Shown piece by piece: positions 1 through 11,576 of a stretch of 64,000 nucleotides of DNA. The translations under genes were made by a program, and so were the position numbers. A model generated the notes under the pieces. It saw only the letters and a list, made by a program, of their open reading frames with translations. It had not been told where the DNA came from and did not search any database. Source of the DNA: Coptis chinensis (Eukaryota > Streptophyta > Magnoliopsida > Ranunculales > Ranunculaceae); contig CM027380.1 of the NCBI GenBank assembly GCA_015680905.1, positions 49,388,001 through 49,452,000 of the forward strand, given 5' to 3'. The stretch's first letter is position 1, and every line of letters starts with the position of its first letter.

Positions 1-795
1 TCTTGTTCTTCATTTGATTAGATCAATAAAGTAGTATTCTTTATCCATTTCGATTTTGTCAATTCAATTCTAGATCTAATTTCAATTCATGTCCTTAGTT
101 CAATTTAGTCATTAAATTAGATTTCATTATTGTTTAATTAAATAAATTTCAATGCTTTATATTATGTTTAGTTTTAATATAAATGGAAATGATTGCTGGA
201 ATGATTCAAGGCTAAACCTCCATTAGAGGGGTTGTGAAGCCTTGATGAAAGCTTGATTCGATTATCGTTAGAGTAAAATTAAATTTTCTATTCCACTCTA
301 GAAATGATTAGTTCACCATGAGAATGGGTTTAATTGTTCACATGCTAGTTATGAATTGGTAGAAATGCCATGTATAATTAGGGATTAGGAATAACCAATT
401 GTTCTTAGAAGCGATTCAATTCGGTTACGACGATTAAATGGTTAGTGGATTAAGTTGAGTTATGGTGGAATCAATCCCCTCTAACTCCTTTATCATAGAA
501 TCAACGTAGCATTCCCTTAGTATTACGATAACCGACTAGTTGCATCTTGTGGGTAGTTGCATCGTAGTATAATTCCCTTAAATAAAACTCTCATAGACTT
601 AAAAGCGACTAGTTAGATTAGAAAACATCCATGCTAGAGCACTAGGAGTGGAGCGAACTTCATTACTCCATTCCATTTCGATAGATTCGAGTTGAAGATT
701 TGATAATTGAGATAGTAAAAGTCTAGTTATAGTTTACTTACGTTGAGAATTCATCGTTCATTTAAGTAGGTAGACTATTCATTTTTCATTTATCA
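1..795 (+). repeat. 3' part of an Athila-like LTR (TGATAAG family), left end outside window
   Basis: The stretch matches the last part of the LTR at 25577-27060, sharing the words GGCTAAACCTCCATTAGAGG (here 211-230), the 'isolated marker' order around ATGCTAGTTATGAATTGG, and an end in TTTATCA at 795. No coding region is present. What follows (796 on) is integrase sequence and not a PBS, so this is not an intact 5' LTR of an element continuing to the right. It is most simply the 3' LTR of an element, mostly outside the window, that inserted into the integrase of element G; a deletion joining a 5' LTR to integrase is the alternative. The five bases CAAGG at 796-800 are the candidate target duplication. 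Confidence 0.8.
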
Positions 796-1390
796 CAAGG
801 CGTGTATTAGTTTGCCAACAACTTGGGCGAATCACGGCGTAATATGATGCCATTAAATCCAATCTTGATAGTAGAAATTTTTGGCGTTTGGGGTATTGAT
901 TTCATGGGTCCTTCCCCTTTCCCACGGTTTCATTTATATTCTAGTTGCCGTGGACTCGTGTCTAAATGGATAGAGGCCATGGCTTGCGTAGCAATGACCA
1001 TAAGGCAGTTGTATTTTTATTAAGGAGTATATTTTTCTATCGGTTTGGCATTCCTAAAGCCATCATTAGTGATGGTGGAACACATTTTGCAACAGAGTTA
1101 TTGCATCCCTAGTGAAAAAGTATGGAGTTACACACAAAAGTAGCAACTCCTTATCATCCACAAACTAAGCGGACAAGTAGAAGTTTCTAATAGGAAATCA
1201 AAAAGATTTTAGAAACAAGCGTAAATCCCGATAGGAAAACCGGTCGGTGAAGCGTCTATCGGATGCCTTATGGGCGTATAGGACGGCTTTCAAAACTCCT
1301 ATAGGTATGTCTCCCTTTAGACTTGTATTTGGGAAATCATGTCATTTGCCCGTTGAATTAGAGCACCGTGCTCTGTGGGCTATAAAAAGC
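796..1390 (+). pseudogene. pol: Integrase of element G, N-terminal and catalytic part (interrupted)
   Basis: Catalytic-core motifs are recognisable across frames: WGIDFMGP (near 895), [11 protein letters not shown] (1056-1088), GQVEVSNR (about 1172-1195), [17 protein letters not shown] (about 1256-1306) and [15 protein letters not shown] near the right edge. These correspond closely to the element A integrase at 9107-9780. The zinc-binding HHCC region is missing on the left, where sequence switches to an LTR. Several single-base indels break the frame, for example near 1165 and 1200-1250. The gene resumes after element A at 19368, making G's integrase a split, dead gene. Confidence 0.85.
1386..1390. 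repeat. Target site duplication of element A, left copy (AAAGC)
   Basis: AAAGC lies directly before TGATAAGCACC and recurs directly after the 3' LTR end at 19363-19367. A 5-bp duplication is typical of LTR retrotransposon integration. The flanks rejoin the integrase of element G. Confidence 0.9.
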
Positions 1391-1540
1391 TGATAAGCAC
1401 CCAAAACTGTAATATTAAACCCCAAGAGACATATCATTTTGGTCGATTAAGTATTTAATAATCATGTAATAATTATATTTTTGTACTTTTGCAGGTTTCC
1501 GCAATTAAAATAAATATAGTGATAAAACATGCATCGAAAT

Positions 1541-1920
1541 GCGGGAATCTACGAGAATATTTGAAGTTTCCCACTCGACCCACAATGAAGCCCAACAAAG
1601 CGACTAAAGCGAAGTTTCCAAAAGAACAAAACCCGGTCGCGAGAATGGGTCCACATATAAAGAAGCGACAAACTTCGAAGCTCAAATCGGATAAATCTAG
1701 ATACCGGCGTTGGCTAGTGAAGCTGCCAAGTCACGGAATCTGGGGAATATTTGAAGTTTCCCACTCAACCCCGTGAAGCCCAACAGCGACTAGAGCGAAG
1801 TTTCCAAAAGAACAAAACCAGTGCAGAATGGGTCCACATATAAAGAAGCAGCAAACTTCCGAAGCTCAAATCGGATAAATCTAGATGCCGATGTTGGCTA
1901 GTGAAGCTGCCATAGCGACC
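1541..1920 (+). repeat. 190-bp tandem duplication inside element A 5' LTR
   Basis: TTGAAGTTTCCCACTC occurs at 1561 and again at 1751, and the following about 170 bases are repeated, including CTCAAATCGGATAAATCTAG. The same two-copy arrangement with the same 190-bp spacing (17665 and 17855) is in the 3' LTR, so the duplication predates this insertion. Confidence 0.85.
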
Positions 1921-2260
1921 CGGGCAACGAATTCTGCGCAAGGACAAAAAGTCGTAAAAACGCCAAAATCGGCACAGCCACTGGACACACTAAGTGGGCC
2001 CACTCTGCGGGCCCAGAAGGCATGACGAGTCAGCATAGGCAGGTGGCAAAGGATGGTTTCAATTTGGTACCACCTGGCAAGAGAGAAGACACGTACCAAT
2101 TCAAACCGGGTGGTTTGAATTGAAATGAGCTACAAGGCCGAAACTTAAAAGCAAAAGACAAAAATTAAAAGCGGTTAAAACAAAACTTTGTTTGAACCAT
2201 TCAATTAGCATAAAGCCAAATCTAAATTAAAACATTCACGGATAGCCTTGGTCTCCGGCC

Positions 2261-2270
2261 TATATATATG
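2261..2270 (+). promoter_or_regulatory. TATA-like box of element A 5' LTR
   Basis: TATATATATG lies downstream of a GC-rich run and about 1 kb before the LTR end. The equivalent position in the 3' LTR also keeps TATATATAT. It is the likely Pol II core promoter of the element; the transcription start is inferred to be about 25-35 bases downstream. Confidence 0.6.
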
Positions 2271-3298
2271 GGGGTCACCTTCATTATTACCACTTTCAAA
2301 GATATTAATGTTTTAGCTTCCGCCTAGTTAGATTTTTCTTCAATACTTACATTCTGCCATTTCCATTCCAGCAGCTTAAATACTGTAAGTTATTTTACCC
2401 TTAATAACAGTCATTTCTTTTCTAGTTTAATTCCTGTCCTGCATTTATTTACTTAATGTATACAGCAAGTTCTATTATTCCTTCTATGACCACGAGCTAA
2501 TCCCCCCCCCCCCTCAGGGGGAGGGTTATGCTGCTCGTGTGAAAATCCGGATTGACTCGTTAATATTCTAGAATCACTACTTAGGAATTAGGCATAGATT
2601 TGATATCCAGTCCCAAAATGACTGAGAATGTACAAAGTTGGACTGCTGATGCTCCAGGATAGTCTCGCGCGTGACCCAAAATGTCTGTAGCGACTCTCAG
2701 TGTCGAGCAACTCTCCAATTCGTCCACCTGATGTGAAATCGAGCGAGGAGCTGAAATAATATACCAGAGATGAGATATTATTGAAACTCCTTATGCTAGT
2801 GAAATGCAACCTAGAGATGTGGGCATGCACTAGGGATTAATACTTTGGCGTCGTCTCACGAACCGCGAGGCGAATTAGAGATGTAGTGATGTAATAGTAA
2901 ACTGTTGAAAAATGATTTTTGCATGAGCATGATTAACTCTCTCCCTGTTTCTCCATCTTTGTTTACCTACATCAAAATCACCGTAGTAATTTACATTAAT
3001 TGAACTACCGTTAATTTAATTAAATCCAACTAAAAACCTAAAATCCTACTTCACCAAAAGTTGTAATTCCAGGTTGTGAACCTTTTCGAGCCCACTAAGG
3101 TTTGGGCGATCCCTTACTCGACCTATCCTACCAAACCCGTGAGTAAGGTAACTTGACTAAAACATACGACTATCACGGACGTTGGACTTTGGACTTTGGA
3201 CTTGGGTCTTTGGACTTGGACTTTGAATTTGTGGACCTCGGACTTAAGAAAATAAATGGCGAAAACCAAAAGCGTGTATAAATGTGTGTTATATCAAA

Positions 3299-3310
3299 TG
3301 GCGCCATTGC
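3299..3310 (+). other. Primer binding site of element A
   Basis: TGGCGCCATTGC begins two bases after the 5' LTR. TGGCGCC followed by a TTGCC-like run is the form known for Athila and related elements primed by tRNA-Asp; the match here is imperfect after the first seven bases. Confidence 0.8.
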
Positions 3311-4536
3311 ACGAAGGACTCTGGACTTAACATAATAAGCTGGAATACATCTATAAAAACCCCTCCCTACCTCCTCATCTTTTTTAATTTTCATTTCTGT
3401 TTATAATACTAAAGAGTTAAGAACTCTTTTACGTAACTCTTTACCATAACTTTTCTACTAACAAATATCGTGAACCAAGTTTTGTTTATTTTCATTAGCA
3501 CATCTAAATTACTCCGTAGAAATTTGAATTACTGAGCAGGACAAAAGAGTCTCGGATGAGGCTGAATTAGTAACCTTGAGACTAACCTTGGAGTATCAAC
3601 ACTCCGGTTTTCAGTCTGAGCCACTTTCCTTTTCGATTACTCTTTTTGGACTCTCCGGTCCTGTTTTTTTCTAGTAAGCATAAGCTCGGGGAGTTAGTCG
3701 ATCGCTATCGAGGAATTAGGGGCCTTGGGTTTCAAACTCTTAAAACTCCTCAAACTTTGCGAGGATATTATTTGCTATAACCTGTTTTACCTCATTATAT
3801 TTGTATGTTGGCATGAGAACTCCTTGCATGTAAAGGTGGTTCGTCATTACATATTCCGTTAACACAATTAATATGATTGAATATATTTGGATATATGTGT
3901 AGCTTCAAACCACACCTGCTAGAATATTTTTGTATGTGTATGTTACATCAATTCCGTCACGCGGTATTCAATTGCATGAGTTAGTTCTCGACATTTCCCT
4001 AGCTCACATATAACTTACATATAGTTGCATGTATAAGTAATATAGATTTGCATGTGTAGAATTTCTGCGTAAACTAGTATATGTTAGTTAGTTTCTATTT
4101 TGGCATCTATCGTTTTAATTGCATATTTCGTAATTACGTCTCCATAATACATTAATTACGTAAACAAAAAAAAATAAAAAAAAATAAAAAAATAAAAAAA
4201 ATAAAAAAAAATCATAGTAATTAAAATTTTCATTTAAATCATCATAATAACACCCCGCATAATACACCATCATAAATCATCATCCTATTCCATCAGTGCC
4301 TAGGAAACTTGAAAAAAATTGAGGTTGCCTAATTAAGGAACGTGCTAGCACGAACAACCTCCCTCGATTCTCTCGGTGACACGGCTCTTTGGAATATTCA
4401 CCGTTATCCTAGCTTACCTTTCTCAAGTCGAGCGACATTTCGGGGAAGGCGTGCTTCAACTCCCTCCTTCCTAAATTCTAAAACCTCCAGTCATTATTCG
4501 TTCCTTATGAGCCTTAAATTAAAATTTATATTTGTA
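3311..4536 (+). other. 5' leader of element A, no gene seen
   Basis: About 1.2 kb between the PBS and the inferred gag start. It is AT-rich, with an A-rich low-complexity stretch at 4161-4211. The open frames here are short and show no family motif. Packaging or splicing signals may be present but none can be demonstrated. Confidence 0.6.
4161..4211. repeat. A-rich low-complexity tract
   Basis: Runs of 7-9 A separated by single T form an (A7-9T)n tract in the element A leader. Confidence 0.8.
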
Positions 4537-6420
4537 TGAGACTACGGTCTGGTAAACATAAGGAATTAGAACTTACATATCGTCGTCAAAAATACAAGAA
4601 ATAACTGTTTATGTTATCTCCTAGACATAGTTCCTCCTCTGTAAATCAACCTCGTCAAACATCTCCATTGCCATTATCTCCTTTAATTATGGCTGAGGAA
4701 AATCTCACCGCGTCGAAAACCCCTTTTCGGTTCTATCTTTGCCTTCACGGGGAAGGACACGCTTCTGCATTAAACTTCGATCACGATTGTAGGTGATTTT
4801 TAGCATTCCGCCAAACATTTTCGGTTTGTTACCTGTTTACCATGGTTTAGACCATGAAAAACCGTACAATCATCTTCGTCCGGATGCAACAAGTAGTCAC
4901 CACTTTCTGCCATCCGGCGGTTACCAACGAACAAGTCTTGCTTAGGTTGTTTCCGCTTCACCTTAGGCGATAAAGCTTCGGTTTGGCTCGCCCGGACAAA
5001 GCGCCAATCCATTGACACATGGGCCAAACTCGTACAAGCATTCATGATAAAGTTCTATACTCAGAAGAAAACTACAGAAATGCTTCAAAAGATTCAATTC
5101 TTTTGCCAGCACCCCCAGGAATCCTTTTCGGAAGCATGGAGCAGATTTACTGATCTGCTTCTCGAATGTCCCCATCATCAACTCGACACCGCTGTATTAG
5201 GCCATTCATTCTTTAATGGTCTCTTTGACCATCAAAAGGAAACATTAGATATCATGAACGGTGGTTGTTTTATGGACAAGGGAGCTACTGAAGCATACAC
5301 TTTTATTGAGAAACAGGCTTTACCCATTGGGGAAACACTGATTCTTCTAGATCTTCTAAAGACACTCCTGCCAAAGTTACGTCTATGTTCTAGGTCAAAC
5401 CCGATCCGGAATTAAAAACTCTAATCAAGTCCCTAAACAAAAAGGTCGATGCTCTTTCGGTACAAGTAAATGAACAAAACCCCAACGGTCATGGCTGCCA
5501 ACGCTTCCCCATGCCCCTCTTTGCTTAAGTCCCGAAAGCGCGCCCGATTCTTATTGTCCTTTGGTATCACGAGTGTCCTCCCCAACCTCACGAAGAAGCT
5601 TGTGCTTTCAACATCCCTAATGCACCTTGGCGACAACATCCGAATTTAGCTTGGGCACCCCCGTCCAACAACAAGCTCCTCCGGTGGCAACAAGCGTTCT
5701 GTCACGACCACCCACGAACTAACTACAATTCCTATCGTCAAGGAAATCCTCCCGCGATTCCAGCAAGGGCAAGGTAATTTTCACAACAACGCAAATATAG
5801 GGTACCAAAACAACCGCCACCTTGTTCCTGCTAATCAAGGATATGGCTACCAAAATCAACCCGTGAATAATAACCGTGAACTAGTTCCTGCTACTCCTTT
5901 GGTACAATCCACGGTAGATAAAGCGGTGACACTCTCGACATACATGAATCAACGAATCAAATCCAGCTTCTATCCAGCCGGTCTCTTCAGGCTGTTAGCT
6001 TTCGGGGATAAAAGTCAAAGAACGTGTTCCCGGCCAAGCGGTTCAAACCACAAGCCTACAAACCGCGCTTTTGAACTCAACAATGCACGGGACCTAGTAA
6101 TGCGGGGTGAGGTAAATGCCATTACCACTCTTAGTTACGGCGAACCATCGACAATAATATCGTTATGCGGACGAAGAATCGATGGAAACCCGGTGGCGTC
6201 CTTCCAACTCCTACCTCGCATGACTATAGCGGACGAAGTTGTACCTTCAAAATCTACACCCGTCCCTAGGAAAAGATACCACCGATCCTTATCTGGCGAT
6301 TCCGCCCAAAGCTCCGTTCCACGCCCGTTTGGTAAAGAACAAACATGGCGAACATTTTTGATGAGATCCGTGAAACCTTCAAAAATTTGACCATAAACTT
6401 ACCTTTCCTAGATCGCTAAA
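4537..6420 (+). pseudogene. gag: gag of element A (broken)
   Basis: A methionine at 4537 starts MRLRSGKHKELEL, similar to openings of plant gypsy gag proteins, then a stop. The capsid-like core is clearest at 5044-5415: FYTQKKTTEMLQKIQFF, then ESFSEAWSRFTDLLLECP, typical of the Retrotrans_gag family. Upstream words at 4830-5040 (HGLDHEKPY, an approximate DKASVWLA) are the N-terminal side in other frames. Downstream (5430-6400) is low-complexity N/Q/P-rich sequence, the usual nucleocapsid linker, with no intact CCHC knuckle that I can find. At least five frame breaks are needed to follow it, so it is non-functional as written. It would form the virus-like particle of the element. Confidence 0.75.
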
Positions 6421-6601
6421 GCATTTGCCCAAAACATACAAAGTTCTTGAAGGACATGTGCACCACCAAAGGGCGTCGAATGTACCTCACAAAGCGTTAC
6501 TCAGCGGGCGGTTTCCCTCGATTACCACTACCAATGGTGTGGTAAAGTACAAGGACCAGTCGACCAAGCGTACCATGCGTTGGCGACAAGTATCCGCTTC
6601 T

Positions 6602-7289
6602 TGCACTTTTAGACCTAGGTGCGATCTTTGTTAACCTACTTCCCTACTACTTATTTAAGTAGTTAGGTCTTCATGAATTAAAACCTACCAATATGACTCT
6701 GCAACTCGCGGATCGCTCCATCAAGTACCCAAAAGGCATAGTAGAGAACGTTATAGTAAAGGTCTTTTACTACCCAGTGGATTTTGTCATTTTAGATACT
6801 GACGTGGCCTGTGACTCCATTCCTATCATCTTGGGACATCCTTTTCTTGCAACTGCTAACGCTCTCATAAGTTGTCGGGACGGTTCAATGACATTGTCTT
6901 TCGGGAACCTTTCTGTCGAACTCAACGTGTTCAAATTAATGAAACAGTTTCCCGATCCTATAATGGAGGGTGAGATTAGCCTGGTTGATAGTCTAGAACA
7001 TGATTATTTCACAAACTTTTTTCCCCCAGACGAGATACACCAATTTCTTTCTTTTGATAATCCGGAGTTTGACGATGACTCGTATGTAAAGGATGTCCAT
7101 GCATTATTGGAGTCAGTACCACTATTTGACCCTAATCTTTGCGTTGCAAAGCTGATTCCGAAGAACCGGATTAAGCTCTTTTCCATTGAAGAGATGATCC
7201 CTCACGAATCCTTGATCCCCATCCTCCAACTCCGTTTTAAACCTCTACCCTCACGAGTTGAAATGCGTGCATCTCGATCTCGATGGTAG
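6602..7289 (+). pseudogene. pol: Aspartic protease (retropepsin) region of element A
   Basis: ALLDLGA at about 6606-6626 is the catalytic motif; DLGA in place of DTGA/DSGA is usual for Athila-like proteases. One frame change later, 6693-7289 is open: LQLADRSIKYPKGIVENV, YYPVDFVILDT, IPIILGHPFLATANALI, then MTLSFGNLSVELNVF. IILGHPFL is the second conserved retropepsin block. The C-terminal part, acidic and with PHESLIPIL, bridges to RT. The upstream stretch 6425-6600 keeps NVPHKALLSG and GVVKYKD, the linker seen also in element C. The enzyme would cleave the Gag-Pol polyprotein in the particle. Confidence 0.85.
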
Positions 7290-7544
7290 TCACCCTATAA
7301 TAATTTCTGCTCACTTGACTACCAGCGGAGGAGGCGCGTTTGATTCATGTCATTAAGTGAACACCACTCCGCTATCGGATGGTCCTTAGATGATATCAAG
7401 GGAATAGACCCTAGCATATGCACGCATTGCATACATCTTGATGATGGCACAAAGACATCGCGAGAACCCACAACGCCGCCTTAATCCGCCATGAAGGAAG
7501 GAAATAGTAGTGAGAGGGAAGTTTTATGTTTACTTGATCGCGGG

Positions 7545-8206
7545 TATCATATACCCTATCTCGATAGTGGTTGGTTAGTCCCGTCCCACGTTGTTCCCCA
7601 AAAAGTCCGGCATTCAAGTTGTGCAAAATGAAAATGGTGAGTGCATCTCCACTCGCATTCCTTTTAAATGGAGAATTTGCATTGACTATCGCATAAACTT
7701 AATGCGAACCCGTAAAGATCACTTCCCTCTCCCATTCATTGACCCGGATGCTAGAGCGTTTAGCGGTCATGCTTACTACTGTTTTCTTGATGGCTATTCG
7801 GTTACTTCCAAATTGTCATCGATCCAGCCGATCAAGAAAAAGACAACATTCACGTGTCCCTTTGGAACCTTTGCATCTGAGGCGAATGCCTTTTGGCCTT
7901 TGTAATGCCCCAGGCACTTTCCAACGCTGCATGCTTCACATTTTTAGTGATATGGTGGAACGTTATATGGAAATCTTCATGGATGACTTTTCCATTTACG
8001 GAAATTCCTTTGACAACTGCTTATCCAACCTTTCTAAAGTATTAACGCGTTGCGAAGAGAAAAATCTGGTACTCAATTGGGAGAAGTGTCATTTCTTGGT
8101 TGCCAAAGGACTTGTTCTAGGTCATATTATTTCAAAAGACGGGATAGAGGTTGATAAAGCTAAAATTGTTAAAATTTCTTCACTACCTTTCCCGCGTCAC
8201 GGTTAA
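7545..8206 (+). pseudogene. pol: Reverse transcriptase of element A (frameshifted)
   Basis: Motifs appear in order but in alternating frames: SGWLVPS and VVPKKSGIQVVQNENGE (7560-7640), WRICIDYR (7671-7694), TRKDHFPLPFID (7705-7743), TTFTCPFGTFA (7845-7875), MPFGLCNAPGTFQRCML (7887-7935), and the catalytic FMDDFSIYGNSFD (7976-8014). FMDD replaces YxDD, as is common in Athila-like elements. The thumb follows: LVLNWEKCHFLV and GLVLGHIISKDGIEVDKAK. Small indels at about 7740-7880 move the frame. It would copy the genomic RNA into cDNA. Confidence 0.9.
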
Positions 8207-8401
8207 ATTGATATCCGTGCCTTTTTTAGGCCCGCTGGGTTTTTCTGGGGAGATTCATTCAGGATTTTTCTAAAGTTGCTTTCGACCCTTAACCAATCTC
8301 ACCTTTAAGGATCGCGATGATTCGACTTCAATTTCAATTGCAAACAAGCTTTTGATACTCTAAAAACCGCTCTGACTACTTTGCTCCTATCATTTAACCC
8401 C

Positions 8402-8862
8402 CTGATTGGTCTCGACCATTCGAACTGATGTGTGATGCTAGCGACTTTGCTATTGGTACCGTGCTAGGCCAACGACGTGACGACAAACCCATTGTCATTT
8501 ACTACGCTAGTAACACTCTTAACGACGCTCAATGTAATTATACTACAACTGAGAAAGAGTTCCTAGCTATTGTTTATGCTTTGGATAAGTTTCGCCCCTA
8601 CCTAGTTGGAACATCGACCATCGTATATACTGACCATGCCGCAATTTGGTACTTACTCGCGAAAAAGGACGTAAAACAACGATTGTTTCGCTGGATCCTT
8701 CTCTTACAAGAATTCACCCTGGAAATCAAAGACAAGAAAGGAGCCGAAAATGTCGTAGCCGACCATTTATCAAGGCTGGTTGGTGACATCGATAGTGATT
8801 ACGAAGCTATCGGTGATTCCTTCCCGGGCGAATACTTGTACACTATTTTCTCATCTCCATGA
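8402..8862 (+). pseudogene. pol: RNase H domain of element A
   Basis: The longest intact block of pol. It shows [15 protein letters not shown] (first Asp), [19 protein letters not shown] (Glu), [12 protein letters not shown] (second Asp), then [10 protein letters not shown]-like sequence and VVADHLSRL. This is the standard gypsy RNase H fused to RT, which degrades the RNA strand during reverse transcription. The tether between 8207 and 8401 is damaged. Confidence 0.9.
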
Positions 8863-10155
8863 TGCAGCGGATTTCGTTAACTACCTAGTTACTGAGGAAG
8901 TCCCCTCCTTTTGGTCACGTCCTGATCATAAAAAGTTCTTATCCACTGTAAAATATTATTTCTAGGATGAACCCTACCTCTTTAAGTATTGTTCCGACCA
9001 ACTCATTCGTCGCTGCATCCCCGACTGGGAACACACCGACGTATTATCCTTTTGCCATGAACAATCTTGCGGAGGTCATTTTAGTGGAAAGAAAACTACG
9101 GCCAAGGTGTTACAATGTGGTTTTTACTGGCTTACCCTTTTTTGTGATGCACACAAACATTGCATAGCTTGCATTCGTTGTCAGCACCTAGGTCGAATTA
9201 CCAAACGAAATATGATGCCCCTAAATCCTATCTTGATTGTGGAAATTTTTGATGTTTGGGGCATTGATTTTATGGGACCCTTCCCTATTTCTCAAGGTTT
9301 TCTATACATTTTAGTCGCTGTAGACTATGTGTCCAAATGGATTGAGGCACTTTCGCGTATGTAAGCTCAAATGACCATAAGACTGTCGTGAAATTTGTAA
9401 AAGAAAACATTTTCTCTCGTTTTGGTGTTCCCAAAGCTATCATCAGTGATGGGGGTACACATTTTTATAACAAAATTTTTGGGTTTTTAATGAAGAAATA
9501 TGGAGTTGCTCACAAGGTTGCTACTCCATACCACCCACAAACGAGTGGCCAAGTGGAAGTCTCTAATAGAGAGATAAAGTTTATTATGGAGAAAACTGTC
9601 AACCCATCAAGAAAGGACTGGTCTCTCCGCTTATCGGATGCCTTGTGGGCATACCGAACAACATTTAAGACACCTATAGGGATGTCTCCTTACCGCATTA
9701 TTTTTGGAAAACCTTGTCATCTGCCAGTTGAACTTGAGCATCGTGCCCTTTGGGCTATCAAAAGCCTTAATTACAATATCATCGAGGTAGGCGAGAAGCA
9801 AAAACTGCAATTAAATAAGCTGGAGGAGATTCGGAGTGATGCTTATGATCTCTCGAAATCCTACAAAGCTAATATGAAAAGAGTGCACGACAAGCACATT
9901 TTGCGTAAGGATTTCAAAATTGGCCAAAATGTTTTACTATACAACTCCAGATTACACATCTTTCTTGGTAAATTGAAAACACGATGGTCTGGTCCTTTCA
10001 TTGTGTCAGCTGTGAAACATTATGGGGCAATCTCTTTGCTTAATCCAAAAGATAACAGTGAATTTCAAGTCAATGGACAACACCTAAAACATTACCACGA
10101 ATTATGCTCACCAGATGTTGAACAGACTATTCTTCAGAATCCAATTATACCTTGA
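8863..10155 (+). pseudogene. pol: Integrase of element A
   Basis: The HHCC zinc-binding part is traceable at 9060-9185 ([11 protein letters not shown]), then [20 protein letters not shown] with the first catalytic Asp at about 9264. A stop at 9362 and a shift separate it from 9388-10155, which is open for 255 residues. In that block are [15 protein letters not shown] (Asp codon 9448), [12 protein letters not shown] (Glu codon 9556; spacing 35 residues, as in DD35E), [18 protein letters not shown], and the C-terminal DNA-binding part with WSGPFIV and [13 protein letters not shown]. It would insert cDNA into the host genome. The same gene in G is interrupted by A. Confidence 0.92.
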
Positions 10156-11576
10156 CTAGATGTTTTAGTTTGGCGTACTCAATCTTGTTTCTATATAGGT
10201 GCGCCATTTTGGTAGCCGAGCCATCTTCTATCTTATGATCTCCAAAGTTCTTTGAAGTGTGTGGTTGCAAGCGCCGGAACCTTAGTCCACGAAAACTCTT
10301 TTTTTCAGGGCGAGTATAAATGTCTTCTCGCAACCACGAGCAAAACGTGCTTTTTGGTAAACGACGGGTACCTAAAATTTCACCTCCTTCCTTCTCTTCC
10401 CTTTTCTACTCTCTACCTCGCGAACTTCAGCTAATCATTTGGTGTAAGTCTCACTCATCCGCGAATAGGGAATGGTCGTAGTTTTTTGCTCGTAAACGGC
10501 GTCGCGTGAAGGATGGGCTGGTGTATGCATTGCCAAACACCCTTACGTCTAGGCCCCCGACTTCCTATCCGATACTAGCCCGGTTTAAGGTATACTTTTG
10601 TCGACACCAGCTACCGCGGGATAATCTCCGTCGCCGCGCCGTTTCTCCCACAGGGTGGGATTCATCTTGAGAATCTGACATTAAAAGACTCGATTCGTCT
10701 TGAGAATCTGACGTTAAAAGACTCACCTTGTAGATATGTTTATATTGTTGCCTTTTCCCTCTGCATTAAGTTTTGCACATGAGATTCGTATCCAACCTCA
10801 GATGTCGCATACTTGGAACATAAACGGGCAATGGATTCCACCAGACCAACCATAGAATTGGTTACTTTGAGTTCCCTTGGGGCGGTTTGAGGATAGCCGT
10901 ATGTAATAAAGGCAATTTTATTAGACTGTAGCGCGCACGGTCTAGGATGGTACCGTCCTGCCCCTAACCCCATAATACATAAAGGTGAAGCCACAGTCTG
11001 GCTGGATTGGGTTCACTCCATAGCCGACATGACAGTTGTCTATGATTATAGATGGTGACTCTCCTGGACATCCAGTGTTCTTCACATTTATCTCCTTTGT
11101 ATATAAATAAAATCTTGGTTTATAAATAAAATACCCTCCTTCTTTTCAAAAACTCTTGTGACCTTTGAGGATGACTCATACAATTGGATAGCATTTTTTG
11201 TGCCAATCATTTCAATATCTCATTCGTCTAATTCGGAGTCCAAACGAGTCGTGGGTAAGCATTTAGATTTTTTAGGTTTAAATCGGGCTTAGGCTTGATT
11301 TGGGCTTCGGGAAAATTTTTGGCCCAACCAAAATATCAATTTCTCGGTCCATTTAAACCCAAAAAAACCGATAACACACGTCACATTTACATCACTCTTC
11401 TTCTTAAAAAACCGGTTCTTGCCCCCTCTCGATTTAGTCTCGCATGAGACAGGCCCACACTAAAACCAGGTCTCGCGCGAGACCCTCACATCTCCAACCA
11501 AGTTTTCCTTCCGTCAGAACATCCCATTTCTTCCCCTCATCAGTAATCAATAGCCATCCTCTCTCTAAGACCAGCA
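10156..11576 (+). other. Post-pol spacer of element A
   Basis: About 1.4 kb with no recognisable protein. It starts with a stretch similar to the post-integrase region of G (19740-19900, the words TTTGGCGTACTC / TTTGGTGTACTT and a later GTAAGTACCGGA-like string). A 33-bp tandem duplication is at 10660-10725. TATA-like TATAAATAAAAT strings occur at 11100-11135, upstream of ORF1a. A clean G-tract like that after integrase in G and C is not seen here. Confidence 0.6.
10660..10725 (+). repeat. 33-bp tandem duplication after pol in element A
   Basis: Two units, each containing CTTGAGAATCTGAC followed by TTAAAAGACTC, start at 10660 and 10693. The related single-copy string in G is at about 20053-20075 and in C at 47457-47475. 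Confidence 0.8.

Larger units (their letters stand above)
1391..3296 (+). repeat. 5' LTR of element A
   Basis: It starts TGATAAGCAC, ends TGTTATATCA and is followed by AA and the PBS. It holds a 190-bp tandem duplication (about 1541-1920), a TATA-like box at 2261, a poly-C run near 2503-2515, and near its 3' end several TTGGACTT-type short repeats (about 3183-3230). It is collinear with the LTR at 17499-19362. Differences include many small indels, concentrated in GC-rich words. Confidence 0.9.
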
